Source: Acheta domesticus
Taxonomy: Eukaryota > Arthropoda > Insecta > Orthoptera > Gryllidae
DNA: 64,000 nt
Reading direction: 5' to 3'
NCBI GenBank assembly: GCA_031308135.1
Contig: JAHLJT010009355.1
Coordinates: 5,765,217-5,829,216, forward strand
The stretch's first letter is position 1; each line of letters opens with the position of its first letter. Shown one piece after another: positions 44,651 to 57,535 of the stretch. The position numbers and the translations under genes are program-made. Below the pieces are notes generated by a model. That model was not told where the DNA came from, made no database searches, and saw only the letters and a program-made list of their open reading frames with translations.

Positions 44651-47600
44651 CTGCACACTCATAAGCGATGCGCAGCCTGTCATACAAGAATATAATGTAT
44701 ATAAATGTTTATCGTCAATATCAAAATAACATTAAAAGGGAAAGTAAGCAAACACACAAATACGACGCAAACATTCATTTCCACATTGAAAATTCAGTGC
44801 TGAGTAACTGGCTTAAGTCTCGGTCTGTGAATACTATTCACACTTTTATTTTTTCGTATTTCTAGTAGAGAGTGCTATGTGTTATTTTTGATAAATAATG
44901 AAACAATCATGTATTTATAATAAACCTATTAATAAGCCTACAAGGACGTTACAACCTTCACTTTTAAGGTCCTCTTCAAGCTCATTAAACAAATATTTTA
45001 CAATCGTGCAACGATCAAAAATATTGCTTAGTTGCAAAATGAAGTGCACCCGCCACACAGTAGCTATATGTCACTCGTGATATCCCAACAAATATGCAGA
45101 ATGCATTGAGCATAGCGACCATGTTTCTGCAGAAACACAATCAACGTTATTCCAAACATAGTTTTAGATTCAACCCGAAAAAATAATATTCATATTTACT
45201 GGAAGAAGAATTTTGTAAGTTTAAGAAAGTATTATTTTTCCGTGGGAAATCTACACCAATGTAAAAGAAAATACAGAAAAATTATAATGCAACGAATCAA
45301 GAAATGGTGAAACATTAGGCAGAGGAAAACAAAAACACCGAATTCGCATTGTTCGTCACTTAAATTAATGCACATGTTGTCATCTAAAAGTAAAAATGAC
45401 ACGCTCTTTTGAAGATACCAAATACAAATTTTAAAACAGATAGCAAAAAACAGAGAATGAAAATCATTTAAGTTTTGGTTTAAGTGAAAAATGTAAGTAA
45501 TAAGTACAAAATATATAAAATATAAGACGGGAATTATTATATGGGAGAGACAATTATTTACAATATAATTTTAAAATTTGTATTCAGTATCCTCAAAAAA
45601 GTGTGTCATTTTGACTTTCAGATGAAAACAAGTCTATTAATTTGCGTGAACACCTGATGGTGCGTGAAACCTGCACATTAAACATCGAATTGTGAAATAA
45701 AAACTTTTATAAATTATCTTTGTCAAAAATATAAGGATATTTGAATTTTTATTGTCTATTCATGAGACAATTCACATCAATTAATGATTTTTCCATATTA
45801 ATATTCTTGAACATCTTCATAACGTCACCATGATTATAATTTCCTTTCAGCTCCTGACTGCCGACTGGCGGGGCCGTAGGGCGAGAGGATATTAAATGGT
45901 GATATTAAAAACGGCAGTTGCGCTACTCCCTGTGTCTAGGTACTCTACCACCCGTAACTGCGGAACCCCTCCGCGTGCATGGGATGTAAGCGCGTATGTG
46001 GTGTGCTACGCGCGAACTGGGTCGCTGGAATCGTGATCTCTTCTTTTTTAATGAGAGAATGCGGGGTCCAGTGAGAAATTATGGACGAGGGAGGCAGTTG
46101 TGTGGGAACTTGTTCATAGCCCAAGATGTGGACCTGGTTAGCAGAGTGAAAAATAAATATGACGATATAGGTAAGAAAACAGAAAAAGAAAATGTAAAGT
46201 ACATATACTGCTCGAAGAAAAAACTCAAGTGAACATGTGGAAAAACTACTTGAAGTCCTACGCTTTTTTGATGGTTTATTTAAACTGCAATATTTTTCCA
46301 CGAATTCAAATGAGTTATTTTTATTAGAGTAAATAATTCAGCGCCTCCCTGGTAACAATTAAAACTTTTACAGTTTCTTAAACGAGAAAACAAATCTGTC
46401 ATTTTAGCACCTCTTTCAAAATGTAATTTAGTTTTCAAAAAATTGATAGTGTTCTCTTATTTATCTTCACTTTCTTATATGTTTTTGGAGTATGTTTTTT
46501 CAGGTTCCTTACGACACAGTACTACATGTTTTTCGTACCTGCTGGATGTAGGGCCGGAAAGACAATATTTACGTTTCCGTGGGTCAACAAACGGAATATT
46601 TAATATTCATGGAAACCGAAAATCATTCTGTATGCCCTAAAACTTTTAAGGGAAAGTACACAAATACATGGCACACAAGTACTCACTAAAAAGTAAACAG
46701 ACATTTTTCAATATGAATACTTAACCTGCAAAAGATAAAGGGTATCCCAGTAAAGGTAAGAAGAGTGCTGCCATTTTCTGGCCAATTCGACTACAAGCTT
46801 CATTCTCTTTTGTTGTCATTGTTCAAAAATGCTTAAAAATGGAACGCCAGAAATACAGATGTGGAAAAGCAACCCATCAATTCATAAAGATAATATAAAA
46901 CCATGCAACCAGGACTCTTAAATTTCCATTGAAATTTACACATGCCGAAAGTTCTTTAGAAGATTCAATTACATCTAAAAATAATATTTCAAGGATATTA
47001 GCCGGTGTGCCTTCTGCATACGACTAGTAGTCTTACTCAATAAGCATGTGCCTAAAAAATGTGAAAAGTAACAGTGAAATATGAATGACTGAAGGAATTA
47101 TTAATTCACGCAAGTATTCCAAAATTGAAATTTTCATATCAACTGAACAAAATCTTTATAATGAGTTATTTTTCTTGTGGGAGAATTATGCCCATTTCTT
47201 TATTTATTTTCCTCTTTCTTAACTTTAATAAATCGAATTCATAAAAATGTTTTATTTGTTGGGTTGGTAGCGGAATCTCAATCTTGGGGAAGTTGTTAAT
47301 GGATCCAGCGAAGCATCAAGTCTGGGTTTTTTAGATTTGATATCCTCGGAAGGCAAGAAGGCTTTCTGGGTTTTCTTGATGTGGTTGCCTCTAAAGGGTG
47401 CTCGGTTCGCTGATCATTTATCATCCTTAGCTCTTCAATGCACACTTAACACTCCTTCTTTCATAGGATTCATAAATTAGTTACAAATATATTTGTCACC
47501 AATAAAATGTATCTAATCTGGCGTGTGTGTCTAATTTTACAATATTTGTTGATGTTGTTTGTGATCATCCCAATTCGTGATGGAAGTCTGGACACCTGTA

Positions 47601-47985
47601 TGTGAATTTTATTGAAGAACGCTACAATTATTAACTTGTGGTTTAATTCGCAATATTTTGTACGTGTTGGTATCAACTCAAAAAGGACTACAGAACGGAA
47701 CATGTATCACAGACATCCGCATGCTCGGTGTATATCACTTCATTATTCGAATCACTGATCGAAATTTAGGTACAAAATCACTCAATAAACTTCAAGAAAG
47801 ATTATATCTTGATTATCATATAAAATTGATGTATTATAATGATTCTATATCAACGTTTTGCTCGAAGGACAGTCTAAATGCTCTAAAAGCTTAAAATAAG
47901 ATGTAGAAAGCATTACAAAAATGTGGAAATACGTGAACGTCTTTCAACTACCACATACGTATGCACAGATCCTGGGATGTTACGG
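44651..47985. other. Long AT-rich intergenic stretch
   Basis: More than 3 kb without recognised genes, RNAs or known repeats. A minus-strand 118-codon frame (45945-46301) contains a Phe/Ile/Tyr-rich hydrophobic stretch but no family signature. The segment 45850-46050 is moderately GC-richer. Confidence 0.5.
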
Positions 47986-48130
47986 GACCGGCGGAGTTTC
48001 CTCATCCCCTGCTGTGCAATCTGGCCGACGACGCAAGGCGCGACCGTCCGACGGGCGTCACATTTGCGTCGCAGATTGTCCACGGCAGGCGGCTTATCAA
48101 TAAGCGACTGCTAACCCAGAAACCAGAGGG

Positions 48131-48168
<38 letters not shown>

Positions 48169-48290
48169 TGTTTCCTAATCGTGGGCCGTTAGCGCTCCTG
48201 CGTCATCGGGGCGGGGTGAACATGGCGGCCGCTTCCGGTTGCTGGTCTCGCTCGGGGATCATCCACGGATCGTTTCGCACATTTTGAATG
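47986..48290 (+). promoter_or_regulatory. CpG-rich island with CCG repeat and ATGGCGGCC motif
   Basis: It contains a 12-unit (CCG)n run at 48132-48167. About 55 bp later is AACATGGCGGCCGCTTCCGG (48219-48238), combining a YY1/Pho-like ATGGCGGC and an ETS-like CTTCCGG. Such clusters often mark housekeeping-type promoters or first exons in animals. The frame through the CCG tract encodes polyproline with no domain. It could be a promoter or simply GC-rich DNA. Confidence 0.4.
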
Positions 48291-48829
48291 CGGTGGTTAG
48301 AATGATGATTCTATCGCTCGTTAGTTTGCAACATTTTAAAATAAAACGTTTCTGTTTGGTTTTCGGACATTTTTACCCAATAAGAAAAAAAAATACCCGA
48401 TACTCGCCGTTAAATGAACGAACGAAACTATTTAAATTATATTTTTCGGGGTAATTGGCGTCCTTACACTATACTAATTGAAAATAAGATGGAAAGAGCT
48501 CATCTGATATTTACAAAGCAAAACATACATTTAGAAATGAAGTGTGCACTTCCCAAGGGTCATTCGTCAGTTTTCTTTTGACCAAATACCACCAACATTC
48601 GAAGATTACGCTGGTTATATTTGTTTTTGGCATAAGTACCTCGGAGAAGAACGGCTTGAATGACCTGAAACAGGCGTTGTAATATATTTTGTGCCAAAAA
48701 GTTTGTCAAAGAAGTCCAGATGTGCTTGGAGCTCACATTCTCATTTTGCATTTAAGGGAAGACCAACATAATGCAGTTTCCTGAAACTTTTAGAATAACA
48801 ATTCATAGAGAGTTTTGTGTAGTCCTCTC
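48291..48829. other. AT-rich intergenic DNA
   Basis: No gene or repeat is recognised. Confidence 0.5.
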
Positions 48830-48984
48830 TTCCCTTTCGGCAACCCCGCAACCTACCATATACACGGTGTCTCAGAATGAATGTTTCAAAAGTTCTAGGG
48901 CATTTTCATAATTCCATCATACATGTCTTGGCCTTGCAGGTGCTCCATTCACGATGCAAATGGATCAATTTGATTAATTTGTTT
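48830..48984 (+). repeat. Direct repeat, unit 1 (pairs with 50186-50325)
   Basis: It shares TTCCCTTTCGGCAACCCCGC, ACCATATA.ACGGTGTCTC and CTTGGCCTTGCAGG.GCTCC in order with the later copy. The second copy lacks about 13 bp (AATTCCATCATAC). The family is unnamed. Confidence 0.88.
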
Positions 48985-50185
48985 GTCACGCGACCTTCAC
49001 ATACGCGCATCTAAGAACAGAGTCTATTGATTCGAGTAGGAGTGGTTCGTTTGAGAGAACTTACTTTCCCCATCGTCGATATAATACTTGAAAAAACAGA
49101 TGCTCTATTGGTCCTTACAATACTTGAAAGCTTGAGTCGAAACAATAATGAATCAATTTGCTGATTGTTGAGTTGTGATGCCCCCGCGTCCTATTTCAGG
49201 GTTCACAAATGGCGTGAAAGATTCAGGTAGAATGCTAATACTCGCCAATTACGTTTTATGATAAACTACTTTCATTTTGGTTAGCAGCGGGTCGCTTGTT
49301 ACAACTACATGTGACACTAATATCCCTCATGTATTTGCAACCGTTCTACCTCCAAATCTTACACTGTATCGTTGTGTTGATAGAGCAAACCATTACTCTT
49401 ATCACGCACGCTCGGCGCCGTTGCCGCGACATCCATGGCGCAACTACATTTACATTTAGCCACGCGGAATGCGTAGCCACAGAAACCAGAGCAGCTTACG
49501 AATTAAACGGGTCCCTTTCAAATTAATTTTAAAAACCAATCTCATTAGAGTGTGTGCAGATTTTGTCAGATTTATCAACAATACAAGTTATACCTCAATA
49601 CAATCTCTTCATTCAAGAAATGTTTAATTTTTCAGTTAAGAATCTGTAATACAAAATCATTGTAGTATCTCTTAATAATGAAAAAATGCATGCTAGTTCC
49701 CATTTTTATTTAAAGACATTGAATAAACGTTATATGACAATACAACTCCTCTGAAATACCATGGGATTGTCAGAATACTTCTTTTCTACAAACCAAGACA
49801 AAAAAACTGCCTTACTCTTCAATTCCCACCCCAAAATTATCGACAAATTACTAATTTGGAACGACCAACTGAAAAAATTACATCGTAAGAATCTCACAAG
49901 CCGTAACGTAAGTTCAACATTTAAAGTTGAAATGCGTGGGAAAATTAAATTTCTGAATTTGTTTATATAACTTGTATACCATATTGCTCATAGTCCTCAA
50001 CAAGCCCTCGCAATAAGACGTATCATGAGCTCTACTGCAGCTACGTCCAAAAAGCAACCTACTCGATCTTTTTTATAAAATAAATAAATAAAATAAAAAA
50101 ACTAAAAGCATTTCTTCCTGCTCAGCTTTACATTTTTAGCGGTTTCCAACAGTACCTTCAGGATTAGTAATAAACTGCCATGTAG
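48985..50185. other. Intergenic DNA between two direct repeats
   Basis: About 1.2 kb without coding signal. If the flanking repeats are terminal repeats this would be the interior of an element, but no retroelement motif is visible. Confidence 0.45.
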
Positions 50186-50325
50186 TTCCCTTTCGGCAAC
50201 CCCGCAACCTACCATATAGACGGTGTCTCAGAATGAATGTTTCAAAGTTCTAGGGCATTTTCATACATGTCTTGGCCTTGCAGGCGCTCCATTCACGATG
50301 CAATAGATCAATTTGATTAATTTGT
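50186..50325 (+). repeat. Direct repeat, unit 2 (pairs with 48830-48984)
   Basis: Second copy in the same orientation, about 1.36 kb downstream, roughly 95% alike where aligned by eye. Confidence 0.88.
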
Positions 50326-51801
50326 CCGCAATAGTAATAAATCAATTGTTTAAATCACTACCAAAATAATATTCAAATTTAAGAAAATGAGAAAATCACT
50401 GACAAGTAAAGCTCATGCTTCAGTTAACGTCAGTCACCATTTTTTTGCCTTCATCTGATTCTTTTTTGGTGCCACAGTTTCTCTTCGTTACTCCGGTTCG
50501 GTTGTCCACTAATGAATTTTCGCAACAGCTGCTGCTATTGTAGATAACGTTCCAAATTGATCAAGAAACCTACAAGCAAACCTCTTCACTACAAAAATGG
50601 AAAGTACTGTTTTTCAACAACTTTTTTTTCATAATTCAACACAATCAGAATACAAAACCATAACCGGTTGGGGGTTCTAGTGCCATGACAAGCTGTGGAG
50701 ACTGAGGCGGAAAGATTTTAGAGTGTAGTTTTACGAAATTTTAATATACATTAAAACATTGAAAAATGAATTTTTAAACAAAGGATTGATAGATACAAGC
50801 AGTAGCAGGAAAGTTAAATATCTGAAACAGCTAAATGTTAAATGCGAGATCATTCTTCGACGAATGAAAAGGAAGTTTGGAACACACAGCACCCGACGTC
50901 CTTGAGCGGAATCTTCTTTGTTTTCTCCATTTACGTATGAAGTAGAAGGGATGAAAAGTAAACGTTCTTATAAAAAAAATTTTTGAAAGATTTTGAAATT
51001 TTATATCGCGGCGAATATATTTCGGCGGGTAATACTACACACAGTAGTGTCAACTGAAAGCGCTGAAATACCGTTGCTTTTAATCTGTTGATTTATTGAA
51101 TCATTCATTAATGGATGATGGTCACAACACCCATTAGAAACATTTAACTTTCTACTTTAATACTTCGAAGAGATTTATGTCAGATAATGACACCTCTTGC
51201 CGTAAATTTCTGAATCCAGGATGTACAACATTTCAGATATGTGATCGTAACACATCTGATATGCGAGAATAACGGAACCCAAACGCCTATAAGCATAACT
51301 AGGTCTACGTAGATAGGAATCTACGTAATAACCTTAGCCATCGCACCTGTATTAGTTCCTGCAGTATAATTTCAAATCTTTTCAAAATCACTCACTTGGA
51401 TTTTGACGTTATAATCCTATCAACACAAAATCTACATAATTATTATGTGCATTGGGCATCTGATATATTAATACATAAAATACACTTATAAACAAAATTT
51501 GGCTTGCATAAATAACGACCACTGATGTTTCAATGGAAACATGAATTGCGTTAAACATTCGAAAGCTGTTCGAAACTATTACGAAGATTCTTTGAAGGAC
51601 TGGTTAGAAATCCAAGCCTTACGGAAATGCAATTTTCCATCCGCTAGTAAATTTCTTAATAATCACAAAATGGGAAAATAATGCGAATAAATTTTATTGA
51701 ATAAATCGAAAACACTTCTTGGAAAATTTTGCATTCGATTGCAAACAATTGGGTCTCTATTTGTTTGTTGCTAAATATATGCCTAAACACAATACGTAAA
51801 G
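50326..51801. other. AT-rich intergenic DNA
   Basis: No gene, RNA or known repeat is recognised. Confidence 0.5.
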
Positions 51802-51803
51802 TA

Positions 51804-52324
51804 CGAGGGCAGATCGGAAAGTAACGCACAATAAGTTTTTTCTCTATTGGTATTGCAACTGGAATGGTGAAATTGCACGAGATAGTGTGAAGATCACGTT
51901 GTAGAGGGTATTTTGTTTTCATGAGCAGGTCTAGCGAGTGTAGTCTGAACTACGAAACAAAAATGGCGCGCATTTTACTGTAAATGTGAGGAACAGAAAA
52001 GTGTAGTTCGAAATTTGTGGGCCAAAGGGCATAATTCTAGTTAAATTCACAGGACCATGCGTGGAATGTATGGAGACGTCTGAGTGGACCGCAGCAATAT
52101 CTCCAGGCAGAGAGCATTCTTCCAAGAGGGCTACACTCCAATACACGGACTTCTGCGAACAAGGCATATTGAAATTGGTTGCACGCTGGCAAAAATGTGT
52201 TGACAAACTGGGCAACTATGTAGAAACGTGGGTCAAACATGTAAGGTCTTTGGTGATTTTTTTTGGTACCAATTAAATTTTTCAACAAAAAAAATATTGT
52301 GCGTTACTTTCCGATCTGCCCTCG
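51804..52324 (+). mobile_element. Internally deleted mariner element with perfect 30-bp inverted repeats
   Basis: The ends are exact inverted repeats of 30 bp (51804-51833 and 52295-52324, beginning CGAGGGCAGATCGGAAAGTA). They are flanked by TA on both sides (51802-51803 and 52325-52326), the mariner target duplication. At 521 bp it is far shorter than a roughly 1.3-kb autonomous mariner. It keeps only the 3' part of the transposase gene. Perfect termini suggest recent or recently selected mobility, with transposase supplied in trans. Confidence 0.92.
52061..52276 (+). pseudogene. Mariner transposase C-terminal fragment
   Basis: A 71-codon frame inside the mariner element ends with YTDFCEQGILKLVARWQKCV followed by DKLGNYVE. 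This matches the conserved mariner C-terminus (GI..LV.RW.KCI...GDYVE). The DNA-binding domains and the D,D34D catalytic triad are deleted. The first ATG is fortuitous. Confidence 0.8.
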
Positions 52325-52326
52325 TA

Positions 52327-52780
52327 AATATTGTATACGTAACGTGTTGGTGGAAAGATCATCCAGCTTAGCGACATAAGGTTAAATGTAGTCCAATCTA
52401 AATAAATAAATTATTCTTTATCTTCATTTCATGGTGTTGCAGCTTACTTCTGACCTTAGCCTGACATCCGCATTCTCTCAATAAAATCGGAGTCCTTCTA
52501 GCTAATGCGAACCGGTCATTTGGAATGGCGGACGTATTATTTGATTCTGAAAGTAAACAGGGTGGGGAAGAAAATATCGCGTGACAGGAGCCGAAAATCC
52601 GTCACCCCCCGGAAGTCGACTCCAGGCCCCCGACCTACGAAGATTCAGTTACAGACTCACTACTGTATATGCCACCGGTCCCTGTATTAATTCAATTACA
52701 AAAATGAATAATAAATACATAAGCAGTACTTTTTGGTGACTTGATCATTCCACTCGACAAATAACAGCCTGCCAGAAAGC
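52327..52780. other. Intergenic DNA
   Basis: No gene or repeat is recognised. Confidence 0.5.
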
Positions 52781-53160
52781 TTCCCTTCGCTGGGCCGGCG
52801 CGGCGCGGCGCGGCGCGGCGCTTGAGCCGAGCGGAGCGAGCGCCACTTGGCCGCCGCCCCACCCCCGCGCGAAAGGCCCCGCGAGGCGGCGGCGCGAGCA
52901 CGTGGCTGCGGGGGCAATGAACCCCAAGGTCGGGCCGAGGCTGACGTGTCTGCGGCTCCTCCTCCTCCTCCTTCATCGCAGCCGCCCTCTCGCCCGCCGT
53001 GGCGGACCCTGAGCTTTCTCCCTACTTCCGTGACCTGCCCCCTCGAGGCCCGCCGCCGCCCCTGCCCCTGCCCCCGCCACAGCCCCCACCATCGCCCCCA
53101 CCCCTGCCCCGCCACCGCCACGATCTCCGCGGCTACCGCCGAGCCAAGGGCTGCATTTTG
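52781..53160. promoter_or_regulatory. CpG-rich island with (GGCGC)n repeat
   Basis: It starts with a (GGCGC)n run at about 52797-52820 and continues as C-rich CCGCCGCCCCTGCCCC-type sequence to 53120. Six overlapping frames on both strands are Pro/Arg-rich and not convincing. Confidence 0.42.
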
Positions 53161-53489
53161 ATTCCAGCTAGGGAAGAACCGAGTGACTGTTCTCGGATTC
53201 GTCGAGGTTTTGTGTTTCACCACGGCATGCAATTGCTCCGCCTTCTTCACTCTCACACTCCCTATACAATATCCTCAATTTGCAGTCAATATTTCTTCGT
53301 GGTTAATTTATTAGATGCAAAACCTAATTCCTCCAAATTTGCTTCATATAGGTAAAATGTTTCTTTACTTAATTATTTACTGAAAGAAGAATTACTACAG
53401 CTTTCACACTTCTATTCAAATATCACGATTTCCAATATGAATAAAAAGAAAGATTATGGAACTCCAACCACATCTCGATCATCGATTTC

Positions 53490-53785
53490 CCAAGTGGCAA
53501 CAGCTCGCTGCCGGCGCCATTGGACAGCGCTCGGCCCAGTGCGCCTTTGTTCCACTAAAGGGCGCCCGCGGCCTTTTATCCCCAGCTAACCGCCGCGCCG
53601 CGCCGGTCTGGGGGACGGGACGGCCCGTCCGCCTTCCGGGCCCCTTGCGCCCTATCGGAGCGCTTTCGAAACGCCGTGTGCCACTAACGCTCCGCCCCCC
53701 GCTGGACCCGTCGCCGTCTCCAAGCCGCGCTGCGCTACACCGGTTGCCGGAGGACGCGGCGGACCGGTTCGGCATGATACACCGC
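53490..53785. promoter_or_regulatory. CpG-rich island
   Basis: A second CpG-dense block only 330 bp after the previous island, separated by AT-rich DNA. Plus-strand frame 53456-54034 and minus-strand frame 53479-54027 mirror each other and show no domain, so neither is called. Confidence 0.4.
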
Positions 53786-54329
53786 TCCGCAAATATTGAA
53801 GGATTCGTAAATGCTGAGGAAATACGTGCAATTTCGAGGCACATCCCATTCCGAATAATAAAGAACCAAGGTTTTATCACTGGTACATTATATAATCGGC
53901 AGTGGCCATCTGTCCACGTATTTTCCAATGTGACATATATACTAAGCCAGACTGTCTTACGCCTGACACATTTCGTTTTATGTGTACGATGGATTTGGCT
54001 TGCGGAGGTTTGTAAGCAGGCACTCAATCGTTGAAAAAAAAATCAAGTATATTAGCGTGCGGTAGGCCCATGGGACTGATGGTTCGGCGGTCAAACTGTC
54101 GAGAGATCTAGCAGTCGATCGTGCAGTCGTACCGTCTGGTCGCCGTGCAGGGCGCGCGCCGAGCAAAGAAACCTACGCATCGCAGCCGTTATGTCCGAGC
54201 CCCGCACCAGCGATTTCCAGTTGCCCCCATCACGTCTACCTGATTATCACGGGAGCCTCAGACGGGTCAATCATGACCACTATTTATCACTATTCACATT
54301 AATATTATTACGGCTAATGAGATGTCCGG

Positions 54330-54635
54330 GCGATTGGTGGCGTGCATCCTGCTACCTGGGGAAGATCCAGGGCACGGGACGGGGGTCAGAGGAAACGACG
54401 GCGGCGGTGGCGGCCGAAATTTGGGCTCGTTAGCCCCCACAAAGGACGCGGTCGCGGGGGCGGCGCGGTGCGGCGCGGCGCGGAGCGGCCCGAGTTTCTG
54501 GGCCACGAACTCAATGAGCTGCGTGCACCGCTGCGGGACGCCCGCCCGCCCGCCCCGCCCACCATCTGACCAGACGGAGCCCCGGCGCAGACCCAGGCGG
54601 TGGCCGTTGCCAGGCCGGCACACAATGCTCCGTGA
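54330..54635. promoter_or_regulatory. CpG-rich island
   Basis: CpG-dense, with GGCGCGGTGCGGCGCGGCGC near 54461-54480. Flanking frames lack domains. A G-run is at 54757-54773 just beyond. Confidence 0.4.
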
Positions 54636-57535
54636 GGGTATCAAACCATTTACGTTCAAACCACACTCTTGCAATGCATTTCACAGTTTTCAAACAATGG
54701 CACTTTTGGAACTTTTGCATGCAATATTAGCCCCAGCGGCGGTCCAGTATGTGAGTGGGGGGGGAGGGGGGAGCACGAGGCCGTGCCCTGCTCCCCAAAC
54801 CCAACTTTTTTGTTGTTGTAATTTTACAGAATTCATTCAACATAATTACACTTATCACAGTCACAAAAAAATTTCCATTATGAATATATTTGTCATTTTT
54901 AAATTCAAAACAAACAATTAAAAAGAATTAGAAAATATTTATGGAAGGTCTGCAAATGAATTCAGAATGCCCTCTTCCCCTCCTGAAATACTTTCTGGAT
55001 TCTACCCTGATGAGCTTCTTCACGTTATTGTTTCTTCGCACATACTTGTTCAAGAAGCGCAGTTGGGCTATAAAATAAAGCTACAAATTCTTTTACTTTC
55101 TCGCACTTCTTAAGAAGGGGCAGATGTAAGGTAAGAGCAGGGCAGATGTTTAACATTTGTACCAATTTAGAAGAAAAAAGAAGTAACAAGAAAAACAAGT
55201 ACTCAAGATAATATTCTTCTTCTCAGCTTCTTTCTGCTTAATAAGTTTGTAAAACTGAAAACAGTAAAGATCGCTTTATTCACAGAGAGAAAGAGAGAGA
55301 GGGAGATAGAACACAACCGCCTTAAACAGCCATTTATTATCCTGTGAAAGTCTGTAATTCGAAATAAATTCAATAGGCATATCTTGTCAAGTTTGTAAGT
55401 TTTACAAGAACCCCCAAAGTTTAAAATAAACTATTTATTTTCATACATGGCTGGGTTTCAGTAGAGATGTTTTATTTACCTACAAATATGTGCGTTCTAA
55501 ACACCAACGAGGTTCCTCAGGACTACGCAATTGATTCATGAAATCGCAAATTAAATATTGCTACTAAACAACTTGAAGTAGCGTATTGTCAAACAAAGTG
55601 AAATGACTTAGCAAATAGGAAATAGATTAGTAGCAAGCAATAAGATAAAAATAAAATTCTTCTAAATACGAAATGCGAGTGTGTACAAGGTTCTTCTTTG
55701 TAGAATCTTTTTATGTCAAAGTGAAAACGTACAGAGAAATAAGATATATTTTTAAGTTCACAGAAAGCAATGTTTTGATGACTAAGGTTTAGCGTTTTTG
55801 TAACTTTTTACACAAATTAATGCCGGTATTCGTAATGCTTTATTCGGTAGCTTTACAGGAGCAACACTTCATTTCTGTAGCCAATAATACACATAATAAA
55901 CGGTAACTTATGAAATAATGTTTTTTTGTACTGGATTGCTCACCAGTGTGTAAAACATCTCATTTTCGCCACTGAGAATACATAAATACGTAGAGATACG
56001 TCATTTTGCGAGTGTTGAATACGTTTTATCGGTGTTGAAATCCAATTTTAACGTAAGAATGTATAAAAAAAGATTTTCATAGTCTGGTAATTCAAAAACA
56101 GAATAATATATTGCAAAGCAGGCGCTAGCAAAATTAATTCTTAGTGCCTGAGATTGATGAAAAATATATTTAACAATCATTTAAGAAACGAAAAACATTT
56201 TGAAATATTGATACCAGATTTTCTATGAGAAAATTTTCTCCCATAAGGTTTTTTTGTAACTTCTAAAAAAAAAGTTTATTTCTTGATATTTTGCAAATGG
56301 AAAAGAATGTTAAGTCCAGGAGTACCTGCATTAGAGATATGTTCACTCTTAATAGTACATTATGAAACGATGGTGTAATGATGAGTATTAATACACAAGT
56401 ATCGTAAACTTTACACGAGTGTATTAATACCCTTTACATCCAGTTTCATAAGGTATTTTTTCCAGGGCTTATGGTAACTTTTATAAGTTAAACTTTTACA
56501 TTGAATAGTTTTGTGGCAATTCACATGCAGTATTCAGCAAGGCCACCACCTAACGGACAGATCCCTACCCGCCCCGCCGGAAGTAGCTTTGTTTCACCAG
56601 ATCGCCTGCGAGGAAGTACAGAAGTTGCGGCAATAATTCCGATGTCACCATTTTCGCTTTTTCTCTTATTTCTGGAAGTGTCAAGTCCACCTTTGATTCA
56701 CTAGATATTTTAAACCAGACTTTTTAAGGAAAATCAGACGAGAGCAACATATAACCCAAAATGACTTAACCTTAGTCAAATGTTCTCTCCCATAACTACC
56801 ACTGCGCTAGTCAAATAGGAACAAAGTGAAATTACGATTCAATTTATTTTAAAAAATATTTCACGCTAAAAATGACTAATAATGCAAGAAATTAAAACTG
56901 AGAAGCATAATATAATTTGAAATGCAATTTTAATGTACACAATCGAACGAAACATTTACCATTAAGATTCTCGATGACTAATATAGTGCCGATACTTGGT
57001 TGTAAGCTTCTTTGTGATTGGTCATGAACCTTTAACATAATGAAAACTGTATCGAAATGGCTATCATTATGCAAATGGCTGCAGCCATCAAGCGAGAGAA
57101 TTATACAATGGGAGTAGAAAAAAGTTATTTTGACACTTTGAATATTTAAAACTATTACTTTTTATTTTCTTTACGCTATTATATATTACATCTCAAACAT
57201 TAACTTACATAGATACATGAATAATTTTATACTGGATAACCAATATAACACGTGAAAAGACCATACAAATTTCTTAATGAAGAATCTCTGACATGATACA
57301 ATAAAAACACACTTCCTCCGGAGAGGCCCCTCACTTGAGACCTCTTCGATTCAACTACTTAAAAGAAAATTAAAAGCTCGTGCAGAATATTCACGGATAA
57401 GGAAGGTAAGCCAGGGGCAACGCACCTCGTACGGAATTCCCAGGCAAAACCCAGATCTGAAGGCCGAGAACTAAATATATATTATTCGGACTTTACAGCA
57501 GGCTAATTTGCAGGGCACCAATGTATTTATTCGGA
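54636..57535. other. Long AT-rich intergenic stretch
   Basis: About 2.9 kb with no recognised gene or transposon. A short (GA)n tract lies near 55285-55303. Confidence 0.55.

Noticed and set aside
53456..54034. Mirror-image plus and minus frames of 192 and 182 codons
   Set aside because: Both cover the same island and neither has a recognisable domain or splice context. At most one could be real, and nothing favours either.
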